This document shows positions 32,803 to 47,725 of a DNA stretch of 64,000 nucleotides, piece by piece. A program made the translations under genes and the position numbers. The notes under the pieces are model-generated. The model did not search any database, was not told the DNA's origin, and was given only the letters and a program-made list of their open reading frames with translations. Origin of the DNA: Acanthococcus lagerstroemiae (taxonomy: Eukaryota > Arthropoda > Insecta > Hemiptera > Eriococcidae); contig CM063113.1 of assembly GCA_031841125.1 (NCBI GenBank), positions 15,211,312 to 15,275,311 of the forward strand, given 5' to 3'. The first letter of the stretch is position 1. The number at the start of each line of letters is the position of its first letter.

Positions 32803-33216
32803 GAAATGAATAACACTTTTAAAAATTATCATTGCGAATTAAAAAACATTGAATTCCTTAAATGTTTTAAATATATTAATATTTATTTGGAAACAGATCT
32901 ATATAAATTTATGGAAAATATTGTTTATGACTTTATTCCTGAAAATAAAATTAAAGAATTTTATAAAGATTTAGAAAAAAAAGGCGAGAAAGAATTTGTA
33001 GAAGATATTAGAAAGACATTTAAATCTAAAGAACGAAAAGAAAATCAAAATATTTCAAGAAAAAATATTAATGATACAATGATAGAAACATTTGCTATTA
33101 GAACGGGAAAAAGTAAAGAAGATATAAAAAAAATTAAAATGCTAATACTTTTAAAAAAAATAACTAAAAAAAATATTACATTTAAAAATGGAGAAATAGA
33201 AAATATAGATTATTAA
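32800..33216 (+). CDS. viral-island orphan protein, 138 aa, Lys-rich
   Basis: The frame is open from 32737, but ATG 32800 is preferred because it carries the AT-rich start motif shared by the island genes. The product is helical, highly charged and Lys-rich, with 'KCFKYINIYLETDLYKFMENIV' split over residues about 20-41 and a basic stretch 'KSKERKENQNISRKN' near 84-98. No known domain. It starts 56 bp after the 261-codon gene on the same strand, so the two probably share a transcription block. A perfect hairpin begins at the base after its stop. Confidence 0.65.
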   Translation: MEMNNTFKNYHCELKNIEFLKCFKYINIYLETDLYKFMENIVYDFIPENKIKEFYKDLEKKGEKEFVEDIRKTFKSKERKENQNISRKNINDTMIETFAIRTGKSKEDIKKIKMLILLKKITKKNITFKNGEIENIDY

Positions 33217-33243
33217 GATTTCAAACAAAAATTATTTGAAATC
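33217..33243 (+). terminator. hairpin directly after the stop codon
   Basis: GATTTCAAA (33217-33225), a 9-nt loop and TTTGAAATC (33235-33243) form a perfect stem that starts on the nucleotide after TAA. Hairpins at gene 3' ends mark transcript ends in several large DNA viruses, so a transcript 3'-end signal is inferred. Confidence 0.5.
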
Positions 33244-33279
33244 CCTTGGAAAATGCGAAAAAACTCACGAGAAAATTTT

Positions 33280-33464
33280 GCAAAACCACTGCCCCCCGCG
33301 AACGCCCTGAATTTTTATTTGCATTTTTTTTTTGTCCGCGGGAGGCTGTGGAAACTCTGAGTTTTTTTTTTTTTTTTTCCACCAAGGCCGTCGATTCACG
33401 CATCCGAGACTGATATGGCCGGCTTCATATCAGCTCAGAGTACGCGAGTCTAAACCCGGTGTTA

Positions 33465-33501
<37 letters not shown>

Positions 33502-33870
33502 CACTGTAGTTCGACCTCCAAGCACCCAGCGACGCGTGTGCACCCGCGCCATCGGAGTACGTCAGAGATCTAGTACAGCGTTTTTTTTTTATTTATTTTG
33601 CATTGAATGTTACTACCTAATCAGCGCTGATTACAGAGACTTAGTAACTCGACATCGTCGACCCCGAGATAACACTTTTGATTTGCCGCCGTGACGCTGT
33701 TGAGTCACGGTTACAGTTTGTTATCCCGAGGGGAACTAGCCTAGGTGAGGTGTACGGACCTTTCCCCTCTTTAGCACTTCCGTCTAATATGGGGAGGAAG
33801 CCTAATGTACAGCTCCTAGCTCCGATAGAGTGTTATTTAAAATTTGTATATATACTTACGAAGCCCGTAA
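33280..33870. other. GC-richer insert with three T-runs inside the AT-rich island
   Basis: Composition changes abruptly to about even GC, with T-runs at 33361-33379, about 33469-33501 and 33582-33590, and segments such as 'gagtctaaacccggtgttat' and 'cgacgcgtgtgcacccgcgc'. On the minus strand these read as short GC-rich units each followed or preceded by an A-run, which would fit retroposed (SINE-like) copies. The 'ccgggtttagactcg' word loosely resembles a pol III B box, but I cannot fold a tRNA. AT-rich island sequence resumes at about 33.88 kb. Confidence 0.4.
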
Positions 33871-34109
33871 CCAACATTACATATGAGTTTGAAAATGCAA
33901 ACATAGCACTCTCATATTTATGAATAAATTATCATCGCCGTATAGATTCGATTCATGTATAATTTTTTTCAATGCCATGATGGTGTTATCATTTAATTGA
34001 TTGCGCTAACCTTGTTAATTATTTGGTTGTTTTCGTGCATAAATTAGCGTGTAATGAAGAAATACGATAAATAAAAAATTGAATTACGTTAAAAGAATAA
34101 TAGTAGTAT

Positions 34110-34127
34110 TATATATATAATAAAATG
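34110..34127 (+). promoter_or_regulatory. start-codon motif TATATATATAATAAAATGG
   Basis: The longest version of the island start motif, running into the polymerase ATG at 34125. Confidence 0.55.
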
Positions 34128-37100
34128 GAAACGATAAATAAAAAATATGCACCGAGAATGTGTATAGAGTGTAATAAAAAAATTACATACAAAAATTATG
34201 CTAGACATGTCAGATCTAAGCATGGAAGGACAACAACAACAGCAAAAGATTTAAGAAATGATTTGCGAAATTGTGGAGTGAAAGGTGTATCTAAGTTGAA
34301 AAAATCTGAATTATTGGAAATTAGAGACAAGATACAGAGACAGAGTTCGAATTTTGAGAGAGAGATTCTGAATAAATTAACGAAAAAAGAACTCATTAAA
34401 AAAGTTGGAGAAAGAAACAAAAATTTAACTAGAGCTAAAATAATTGAAAAATTCTTACAATCTCAAAATGTAAAGTATCTCCAAGAATTTAATTTTGATG
34501 ATGATAGTTTTGATGAGCCTATAGTTCGTCCTAGTGTGAGAAAGATAGATGGGTGTTGGAAAAATATGGTAAATCAATTCTCTATAGTATACGAACCTGC
34601 AAAATATGATTTAAGAATTTATTTAGACAAAATTACAGAACTTCTTGATAGAATGCTTAAAAGTGAGATGAAAAAGAAAAAGGCAATAAACATAGGATTA
34701 ATAGCAGTTGTAAACTATATAGAAATAGATCACACAACTGGAGATAAAATAGGTGATAAAGAGGCATATTTTCGATCAAAGCATCATATTATAGTAGATT
34801 CGAATGCAATTGAAAGTGCATTAATCTCAGCAAAAAATGAAGTTATACAAAAGTATGAGAGTTATACTGCTCAAAATACTAAATATAAATTTGATCAAGT
34901 TATTGAAATAAATATTCAATCTGATAAAAATGACCCTTTACGTGGTGGGACTTATATTCAATTACCCAAATTTATTCAATCAAAAAAGTGTTGTATTAAT
35001 GTGAAAAATATTCAAAATAGAAATTTTAAGTGTCTCAAGCAAGAAGATCTTAGATGCTTTGAATATGCGTTGGAAAGTGTTTTGAATTCAGTTACAAATC
35101 ATGTAGATCGAGTTTCAAATTATGATATCACGAAATATGAAGAACTGAAAATGGAATATCCAGTTAATTTAATTCCAGAAAATATTAAAAAATATGAAAA
35201 ATTTCTAGGTATATCTATCAATATTTATAAGTATGAGGAAGATGAAGAGGGTATTGGTCAATTTTTTTTAATTTATAAACCAATTAGTAGTGAAAACCAT
35301 GTAAATTTACTACAGTATAAGGATCATATTGTTGGGATAAAAAACTTGAGTGCTCTATTAAAAGGAAAAATACATAAATATAATGAACATGTAGAAATTT
35401 GTATGAAATGCCATAGAAGATTTAAAGATAAATTAAAATATGGGGAACATTTAAAAAATTGTATAAATGATGAGCAAAATATAGAAATGCCAAATGAAGA
35501 GAAGAAATTTCGAAAATATTGCACAAATGGGGCAGAACAATATCATCCATACACAGTGACGTTGGATTTTGAATGTCTATTGGAAAAAATGCAAAAAGAA
35601 ACTAAATCAACAAAATATCTCCAGAAACATATTGCTAACAGTTTTTGTTTCTATTCTGACCAACAAGGAACACAGCTGGTTAGAGACTCGAATGTACAAA
35701 ACTTGATGAATCAATTCAATTCTTGGTTAATAGAACATGCTCGCGCATACAACAAGATAAGAAGAATTAATAAGCCAATGATTTGGGGACAAGATGAAGA
35801 TATCAAATTCAAAGAAACTTCTCACTGTCATTTATGTAACAAGATTCTTGCAGAAAATGAAAAAGTTAGAGATCATGATCATTATACAGGAAAATTTCGT
35901 GGTGTAGCCTGTGGAGAGTGCAACTCGCATTTAAGAATGCCAAGATTCATTCCAATTTTGATTCATAATTTAAAATACGATTCCAAAATATTTTTACAAT
36001 GGTTGTTAAAATTATTTAGTGGGAATGAGAGGAAGCCTTCTGAGAAACATGATGTGAAAATTATTGCAGAAAATTGTGAAAATTATAAAACATTTTCCAA
36101 AAAGGTGGTGATAGATCATTGTGAAGTAAAACGAGATTCCACTTATTGCTGCACTTGTAAAAGAAAATATTGGGACAAAATATTAAAAAAATGTTCCTCT
36201 TGTCAAGGAGAAAAACTGAAAATAAGTAGGAAAGGAGATAAAATACCTATAGAAATGGAATTTAGATTTATTGACACATTAAATTTTGTGGGAATTAGTT
36301 TAGATCAAGCAGTAAAAAATCTAGCAGAAGTGAATGACTGTTTTTGTGCTAGGTGTAAAAAAGTACAGAAAATTAGGAAAGGACAATTTTTACCAATAAA
36401 TGAGAATGGTATTTTAAAATATGCAGCAAAATGTGAAATTTGTGATTCTGAATTGACAAAACCGATTAATTATAATAAATTTCAAAATATATTGAGAGAA
36501 TTTAAAAAAGAAGACCTACATTTGGTTTTACAGAAGGGGATTTATCCTTATGACTGGGTTAGTACTTATGATAAATTCTCTGACCAATTACCATTAGATA
36601 AAAAGGCGTGGTATTCGATGTTAAATAATAAACATATATCTGATGACGATTTATCAAAAGCAAAAAAAGTTTACAAATATTTTGGATGTAAAAATTTTGG
36701 AGATTATCATGATTTATACTTGAAACTAGATACAATTCTCACAAAAGATATTTTTGATAATTTTAGGGAAATGTGTTATAAACATTATGGACTAGATCCT
36801 GTATATTATATTTCAGCACCACATTTATCAGATAGTGCTTCTTTAAAATTCACGAAACAATCGCTTGAGCTAATTACTGATCAAGAAAATTATGAAATTT
36901 ATGAGAAAGGAATAAGAGGAGGGATTTCCAACATTCCTCATAGACACGCTCTTGCTAATAATTGTTACTTTTACGATGAGAAAGAAAGAAAAACGATAAA
37001 ATTAAGCAAAGAAAAAGCCAAAGAGAAAGGAATTTGGGATAGTAAAAAGCATATCAGTTATATTCTATATTTAGATTGTAATAATTTATATGGGTGGGCT

Positions 37101-38416
37101 CTGAGTCAACCATTACCAATAGGTGAATTCTTGAACTATAATTTGCTAGCCCATCAAATTGAAGATGCGCAAGCAAAAAATTCCGAAGCAAAGAAATCCT
37201 TAGAAAGCAAATTTGAAAAATTGACTTATAAACCATCAGACTTTACTCAAGATGTAATTCTTACTCTAGATGACAATGGTGAGTATGGATATACTTTTAT
37301 AGCTGATCTTGAGATTCCTACAGAATTACACGAAAAATTTAAAGATTATCCCATGCTTCCAGAACAATATGTACCTAGAGAATCAGAATTGTCAGATTTT
37401 CAAAAAATTTGATTGAACAAAAAATAGGTAATAAACCAAAAATGAGTAAATTAATAAGTACGCTACACCCAAAACATAATTATCTCATTGATTACAGAAT
37501 GTTGAAAGAATGCTTGAAACAAGGTATAGTTTTAAAGAGTATAAATAATTACATAAGATTCAAACAAAAAGCTTGGATGAAACCATATATTGATAAGAAT
37601 ACAAGCTTAAGACAAAAAGCAAAAATGATTATGAGAAAGATCTCTATAAATTACTCAATAATAGTGTCTATGGAAAACAAATGGAGAACGTTAGAAAAAG
37701 ATGTACAGTACAAATAGTGACTACTTTAGACTCATTTCTTAAACAGAATGAGTTTGAAACAAGAGTTGTTCTTGATGAAGAAACTGTTTTACTTCACATT
37801 CAAAATAAGAAAGTAAAGTTGAATAAACCAATATTTGGGGGGTTTGTTGTTCTGGAGTTGTCAAAATTATTAATGTTCCAGTTCTACTACAATGTTTTAA
37901 AAACGAAATATGGAGACAAAATAAGATTATTAGGAACTGATACAGATTCATTGATTGTTTATATAGAATGTGATGATGTTTATGAGGACATAAAAGAGAA
38001 TCTAGATTATTACGACACTTCAGATTATTTAATGGATTGGATGCCTCAAGTAAACAAAAAAGTTCCAGGATTATTCAAGGATGAATACTTAGGAATCCCA
38101 ATAAGAGAGTGGGTAGGACTAAGATCAAAATGTACTCCTTCAGAAACGACACATCGAAAGAGAAAAAAGTGTGTAAGGGAATTAAAAGATTGAATATAGA
38201 AAGAATGAAATTTGAAATGTACAAAAACTGTTTGTTCAATAGCAAGCAAACTAAGGAAATTGTGCATGGAATTGTTTCCAAAAAGCTGAAATTGTATACT
38301 ATATCAATCATAAAATTGCACTATCTCCTTATGATGATAAAAGATACTTAATTGATGAAATGAATACACTTCCATATGGCTATAAAAAATATTGTATAAT
38401 AAATGAAACGAACTAA
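34125..38416 (+). pseudogene. polB: protein-primed type B DNA polymerase (Polinton/adintovirus-like), frame-broken
   Basis: Replicates linear viral or transposon DNA from a protein primer. The first 1095 codons are open. They contain a C2H2 finger (C13, C16, H28, H33), a SAP-like helix pair (about 43-72), a second C2H2-type finger near residue 424, the exonuclease Asp/Glu motif 'LDFE' (D481, E483), and the family's HNH-like zinc module with C568, C571, 'VRDHDHYTG' (H584, H586) and C596, C599. Then follow 'FIDTLNFVG', 'GDYHDLYLKLDTIL', 'EKGIRGGIS' and catalytic motif A 'YLDCNNLYGWA' (D984). The frame is lost near 37.40, 37.63, 38.13 and 38.28 kb, each at an A-run. Beyond the breaks, motif B (37651-37689, NNSVYGKQ), motif C 'GTDTDS' (37933-37950) and the family C-terminus 'DDKRYLID' remain. 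The end overlaps the ATPase start by 14 bp. Total length of about 1430 codons is normal for these polymerases. The breaks could be decay or homopolymer sequencing errors. Confidence 0.95.
38393..38405 (+). promoter_or_regulatory. start-codon motif TGTATAATAAATG
   Basis: Motif before the ATPase ATG (38403). It lies inside the last codons of the polymerase. Confidence 0.55.
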
Positions 38417-39071
38417 AATAAAGAATAAGACTGAAGTTTTAAACTTTGATAATAGTGTTCCAACTTGTAGATTGAAGGAAGTGTTTCCTAATATAATGAG
38501 ATGTTGTATATGTGGTCCTAGTGGGTCTGGGAAAACGAATGTTTTATTGACTATATTAGTGGATAGACCATTACCTGATAATGTATATTTATGTTCAAAT
38601 ACTTCTAATCAACCAAAGTATGAAAAGTTTCGCCAATATTGCAAACGAGAAACTTAAAAACAAAAATTTCATACAGTATCACTCGAGGATTTACCAGACC
38701 CTAATAAAATAGAAAAAGGATCAGTAGTAATCTTTGATGATATCTACACAGAAAACCATGATAAAATAGGTAAATATTATTCATGGAGTCGTCATAATGA
38801 TATTTCATGCTACTATTTATCCCAAACATATTCAAAAATTCCAAAACAACAGATTAGAGATAATTTTAATTACTTAATTCTTTTTGAACAAGATCTTACC
38901 AATCTGACACATATTTATAACGAATATGCTAGGACTATAACATTTAATCAGTTCAAATCAATATGTAATGATTGCTGGCAAAAACCGTATGACTTTGTAG
39001 TTATAGATAAAGAATGTGATCAGAAAAATGGTAGGTTCAAATACAAATTTGAGGAAAATTTTATATTATAA
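38403..39071 (+). pseudogene. A32/FtsK-like genome packaging ATPase with one in-frame stop
   Basis: Packages DNA into capsids in Polinton, adintovirus and NCLDV-type viruses. The frame is 222 codons. Walker A 'GPSGSGKT' is at residues 38-45, Walker B 'SVVIFDDIY' at 107-115 (D112, D113), the sensor-like 'CYYLSQTYSKIPKQQIRDN' at 136-154, and 'LILFEQDL' after it, all in family order. Codon 85 is TAA (38655-38657), between the Walker motifs, and reading continues in the same frame to the final TAA at 39069-39071. This is a point lesion rather than an indel, unlike the polymerase. The length matches the short ATPases of insect Polinton-like elements. It overlaps the polymerase end by 14 bp and abuts the next gene (TAA then ATG). 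Confidence 0.92.
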
Positions 39072-39074
39072 ATG
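39060..39074 (+). promoter_or_regulatory. start-codon motif TTATATTATAAATG
   Basis: Overlaps the ATPase stop codon and runs into ATG 39072. Confidence 0.5.
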
Positions 39075-39917
39075 AGAAAGCTAACAGATTATAATTCAAA
39101 TGATATTGATTTTGTTGTAAAACAACGTGCACTTCTACAAAAAAATATTGAATGTGCAAAGTTAGGTCAAGTGAATAGAAAACTAGAAATGGAAGAAAAC
39201 TATAAACCAATCATTGATACAATAAAAGACCTTAAGCCTGTAATACAACAACCAGTATTACCTATGATTGCTGACAAACCAAGAGAAATTACCTATGAAC
39301 GGTCAGAGGAAACACCAGGATTTGATATGTCTCAAAGTCTTGCATGTAGATATTTGTCTTACTATACTAATAAAAAAATACCTACCGATTCAACTTTTGG
39401 TATTAGATACGAAAATAAAGATTATTATATAGGAAATGCACGACTCATGGAAGTTCATCATTATGCTGATAATGATCGTGCTGATATTAAGCTAAGTAAT
39501 GACACTACCCTTTATCCAGGAACACAAGGACTATGGGAATTACTAACTATGCAAAAACCTGAAAATTATACTGATGAAGACCTGAAAAATTATCAAAAAA
39601 TTATTCTCAGTACAGAATCTTATCGTTCTGAGAATGGACAAATTAAAAGTAGTCGTGGGTACAAATATTTAAATTTCATCCAACCTATGTTGATTGAGAA
39701 GGAACTCATACTTTCACATCGTGGCTCTGGTCTTAAGAAAATTTATACCAATCAGACTGATTATAAATACTGGAACGATCCTAAAGAATTAATTGATCGA
39801 TTTACAATACTGAAAGGTATGTGGGAAGCAGGTAATCATAATCCACAAATATTCAATGAAATGACCAACATTCGGGAGGAACTGATAGAAGCCAAAAAAA
39901 ATTTAAAAACCTTATAA
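39072..39917 (+). CDS. DUF8207-like viral-island protein, 281 aa
   Basis: Intact frame. The N-terminal 60 residues are helical and charged. The core (about 107-215) holds 'DSTFGIRYENKDYYIGN', 'LYPGTQGLWELLT' (148-159) and 'QIKSSRGYKYLNFI', and the C-terminal helix follows 'WNDPKELIDRF'. The pattern 'F-G-I-R...Y-I-G-N', 'G-T-x-G-L-W-x-L-L', 'Y-T-x-E-D-L-x-x-Y' and 'K-S-S-R/K-x-x-K-Y' is what I associate with the arthropod DUF8207 family, found in multi-copy virus-like elements. The biochemical role is unknown. A virion or core-associated protein is a guess from its place after the packaging ATPase. It starts on the base after the ATPase stop and ends in a double stop (TAATAA) before the next small gene, so gene packing is virus-like. 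Confidence 0.85.
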   Translation: MRKLTDYNSNDIDFVVKQRALLQKNIECAKLGQVNRKLEMEENYKPIIDTIKDLKPVIQQPVLPMIADKPREITYERSEETPGFDMSQSLACRYLSYYTNKKIPTDSTFGIRYENKDYYIGNARLMEVHHYADNDRADIKLSNDTTLYPGTQGLWELLTMQKPENYTDEDLKNYQKIILSTESYRSENGQIKSSRGYKYLNFIQPMLIEKELILSHRGSGLKKIYTNQTDYKYWNDPKELIDRFTILKGMWEAGNHNPQIFNEMTNIREELIEAKKNLKTL

Positions 39918-39923
39918 TAAATG
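39908..39923 (+). promoter_or_regulatory. start-codon motif CTTATAATAAATG
   Basis: Motif before ATG 39921. It includes the stop codons of the upstream gene. Confidence 0.5.
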
Positions 39924-40439
39924 TTTACTAGAAAAAATCATCATTATTTGTATGAATCAGTTGAAAAAATTCAGAATAACACGGGGAAAATCTTAGAGTC
40001 TGTTCTGAAAATTGTCATAAAAGATGTTGGCGAAATTTCAGATATGATAATACAATGTATAAAAAATGTCATTAATAATGAAAATTATACTGTTGGTTAA
40101 TAGAGTATGCTAATGGTGTGAAAGAGTACATAAACAATATAAAGGATAACACAAGCAGTATTTTACCACAACTGAAAAAGATTACTGAACATGATCAATC
40201 AGCTGTAACTGAACTGAAAAATATTACGCGGCAGGTAGTTGGATTGGCTACCACCTGCGAGAATTCACTTTTTCAATATTACCCAATTAGGAGCAATTTT
40301 AACAGAATTGAAAAATATATCAAAAACAAATCAAAATATTCAGAAAATATTGGAGGAAAATATTCAAGAAATATTGGAGGAAAATTTACCACAAACAAAT
40401 GAAAATTTTAAAGGGCAAAAAGGGGTTTTAAATAAAAAT

Positions 40440-40440
<1 letters not shown>
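39921..40440 (+). pseudogene. small coiled-coil-like viral-island protein, frame-broken
   Basis: An ATG-started frame of 59 codons (39921-40100, 'MFTRKNHHYLYESVEKIQNN...') runs into TAA. One frame over, reading continues at once as 'LIEYANGVKEYINNIKDN' and then, after another shift near 40240, as 'AILTELKNISKTNQNIQKI' and 'LEENIQEILEENL'. The heptad-like Leu/Ile spacing suggests a coiled coil of about 150 residues in total. No family was recognised. It lies immediately before the unreadable stretch, so its end is uncertain. The shifts may be sequencing errors. Confidence 0.5.
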
Positions 40441-45170
<4,730 letters not shown>

Positions 45171-45194
45171 AATTTTGTGGGGCGGCCCAAAAAA

Positions 45195-45719
45195 AAAAAA
45201 GGGAAAAAAAAACCTCTACGAGAATTGCCACGCTTAGGGGTGGAAGATTACCAAACGAGGTGGGTATTATTATGCTCGCCATCCTGAAGTAGTACATTTT
45301 TCATTCTTAAACCCCCCCCCCCCATTATTATTATTCACTCTTGTAACAAAGTCACCAGTGTTAATCGAGTGATTCATACGTTCACAGGTGTGGTTCCCAT
45401 CACCACAACAAAGGATGCTGCCCCAGAACTGCTGCTCCGCATCGTCAGTTGCAAGTGCTCAACTGGTTGCGCCACCGCTGGCTGAAGCTGTAAAAAGGCT
45501 GGTCTGTTGTGCTCCGCAGTATGCAAGCACTGCGTAAGCACAGCATGCGAAAACAGCCCTCAGCCTGACACCAACAAAGTTGATACTAACGACGAGAGTG
45601 AGGAAAATCTCCCCCTTACGCCTGCACCAGACATGTCCATAAACCCAGACAACACTGACGACGACGACGAGGATGGTGCAGCAGCCCCCAAGCGCTCCAA
45701 ATTGTTGGTGGCCTCATGA
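45195..45719 (+). pseudogene. XPG/PIN-like, Cys-tail protein, 3' fragment (exon, intron, last exon)
   Basis: C-terminal continuation of the gene broken at 31.5 kb. A first exon piece gives 'GWKITKRG', which follows a TAG (45235-45237) where the family has Trp. An intron (45260-45387) follows. The last exon then reads 'VVPITTTKDAAPELLLRIV' and a Cys-rich tail of form CxC-x3-C-x6-C-x6-C-x3-C-x2-C-x5-C, ending in an acidic Asp/Glu stretch, 'APKRSKLL' and a TGA stop at 45717-45719. A second in-frame stop, TGA at 45483-45485, replaces one of the conserved Cys positions. Roughly 75 residues that should lie between the two halves are missing. Together with the 5' fragment this shows that the viral island sits inside the gene. 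Confidence 0.75.
45260..45387 (+). other. 128-bp intron in the XPG/PIN-like gene
   Basis: Donor GTGGGT at 45260 and acceptor 'cgttcacag' ending at 45387. Joining the two sides restores the family phrase without frame change (Gly codon split g|gt). It shows the copy came from genomic DNA rather than from a processed transcript. A C-run (45311-45323) lies inside. Confidence 0.65.
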
Positions 45720-45989
45720 AGTTTTTGTACTTAAAGTGTATATACTTGTATTATTGTACATTACCATTGTTCTTATATCAATTATAGTTTTTAATTAATT
45801 CTTGGTTCTTATTCATTGATTTCAACTACCTGATCTATGTTTATTGAGGTTCAAGATTATGGGTTGACAGGAATTTACAGTAGGGTGATGACCTACCACA
45901 ATAACAATGAAAGAACTAGACTTCACAAAAACAGGCACTTGGTCAGCTGACCCCCCCCGGTGTTTCAGCATGTCGAAATTGATGAGTGA

Positions 45990-46354
45990 TTACCATAATT
46001 ATCATAGAACTGATGGTAATTGATAGAGGGCCAAAAATCTCGTTTTGGCTAATTTTTACCATTTTGAGAAAATTCCTCCAACTTTGAACGGCAGTATCTC
46101 GGTTAATATTAGGTTTAGGAAAAAGTTTATGCATACAAAATTGTAGAAAATGTAATGCTCTACAACTTTGAAAATGAACGCTTTTGTCGAAAACTGCTTA
46201 GTTTAGAAATTGTGAGCGAAGAACCGAAGAAAGACCGAAAATTTTGAGGTTTTTCGGCCCTACTCAAGTTAGCGCAGGGTCCTCGAGGTGGAAGACTTGA
46301 CTGTAAAAGTTCCATTAACTTCGGAATTTTTTCCAGGCACAATGACTGTACATA
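45990..46354 (-). repeat. right terminal inverted repeat of the 15.8-kb element
   Basis: Reverse complement of 30514-30925 (see there). It runs from 'attaccataattatcataga' to 'cggaattttttccaggcaca' and slightly beyond. The last exon's 3' flank (45720-45990) lies just inside it. Confidence 0.88.
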
Positions 46355-46364
46355 TCTACTGGAC
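46355..46364 (+). repeat. right target-site duplication
   Basis: 'TCTACTGGAC', partner of 30504-30513. Confidence 0.6.
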
Positions 46365-46930
46365 TAAATCTTTTCCTGCCCAATATTTATATTTAAGCTA
46401 TCATGTTCACATCGATTGCACATTACTTTAATTTTATCTTTATTTAATCTCACACGATATTCTATACTCAAAATCTCCCTCATTCCATTTAACATATTTT
46501 CCAAATCAATACTGCTTTCAGCTAATAAGACCTGAGCATCTTCACTCGCTCTCCATGTAGAAGGACACCTGTTTCAAATTTTATTTCTTTTATGGTCCAC
46601 TCTATGTACTGATTAAATAATACTGAAGATACGGAGAACCCCTGCCTTACAACTTTTCCTATATTAGCTTTCCATTTCTCTCCTACTACTCTTAATATGG
46701 CTTTCCGTCCTTCATATAAGTTAAAAATAAATTTTATTCCTTTTTTTATTTATTCATTATTATTATTATTATTTTTTTAGAATATCAAACATTTTATTCC
46801 ATTTAACATTGTCAAAACCTTTTTCAGTATCAACGAATGCCAATGTATCCTGCCCCGTTTTGAGTCTCCCATCTACAATTAATATCAACGCTAACGCCGC
46901 TTCCTTCGTTTTTTTTCCTTTTTGACATGG
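46355..46930 (-). mobile_element. LINE reverse transcriptase, palm region, split from 29.9-30.5 kb
   Basis: The minus strand carries, in order, 'KKTKEAALALILIVDGRLK', 'TLAFVDTEKGFDNVKWNKM' (the AFVDxEKAFD box), 'EGRKAILRVVGEKW' followed by a VRQGFSVS-type box, 'FNQYIEWTIKEI', 'GVLLHGERVKMLR' and 'REILSIEYRVRLNKDKIKVM', ending at 'NINIGQEKI'. Family order continues at 30503. Several frames are broken and the FADD box is damaged ('RSYQL'). Confidence 0.85.
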
Positions 46931-47725
46931 ATATGTTTACTAGCTGGCCCTCCCATTCTACTTCCGACCGACACGGAACTTGATTCCAGTTCAGTTCACC
47001 GTTCAGTTCAGTTATGCGTATTGTGTGAAGCCAGTCAGTATGATTTAGCTGTTTATGGTTTCAGTTCAGTGGTCCACATTTCCATGGAAATTATTTTTCC
47101 TTCTAGCCATGTGCTCATTGACCTTGATCTTTGGTGCGCGGCTGCAGTTTGCAGCCGATTAATTTGCAACGCTTCAGAGTTTGACATCTTACAGCCATGT
47201 GGGTATACTCAGGCCCGTAGCTCTAGAGGGGTGCTAGGGGGTGCTGAGCAGTTCTTAGAACTTGCCGGAGCTCCCCATGGCAAAATTTCGTGAATAAAAA
47301 AAAAACTTACATTTTTCTCGCTAGTTTTGTTCGAAACTTTTCTTTCCTCTACATTTTAATGTTTGTAAACATGGCCACAATGATTTTTCTTTGAAAAATA
47401 GATGGATCGTGTGTTTGTCGTTATTTGTATGTGATATGTCACAAGAAAAGGGCCCGAATGTCCAAATAGCAGTTTCAGACACACGGGCCTTCTTCTTGTG
47501 TCACATTACAATTTATTCACAAACACAGTGGTAGGCTCGCGATCCAGTTCACATTGAATATCGATGGCTAAATGCCCGAATGGCTGTTTGAGAACTAATA
47601 ACTTGATCAGTCCACAGAAAAGAATTTTATTACTTCCACGAGAATGGTTCCGAAATCGAAAGTTCCTTCTAGCCAGGTGTCATCGATTTTGATCTTTGCT
47701 GCGCGGCTGCAATCTGCAGCCAATT
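46931..47725. other. intergenic with related short repeats
   Basis: 'ccttctagcca.gtg', 'gcgcggctgca.tttgcagcc' and 'tttccatggaaat' words at 47.06-47.17 kb recur at 47.66-47.73 kb and near 56.63-56.70 kb, so this is part of a dispersed repeat. No gene was recognised. Confidence 0.4.

Noticed and set aside
33380..33501. A tRNA gene or tRNA-derived SINE in the GC-rich insert.
   Set aside because: Only a weak B-box-like word is visible. No cloverleaf could be drawn.
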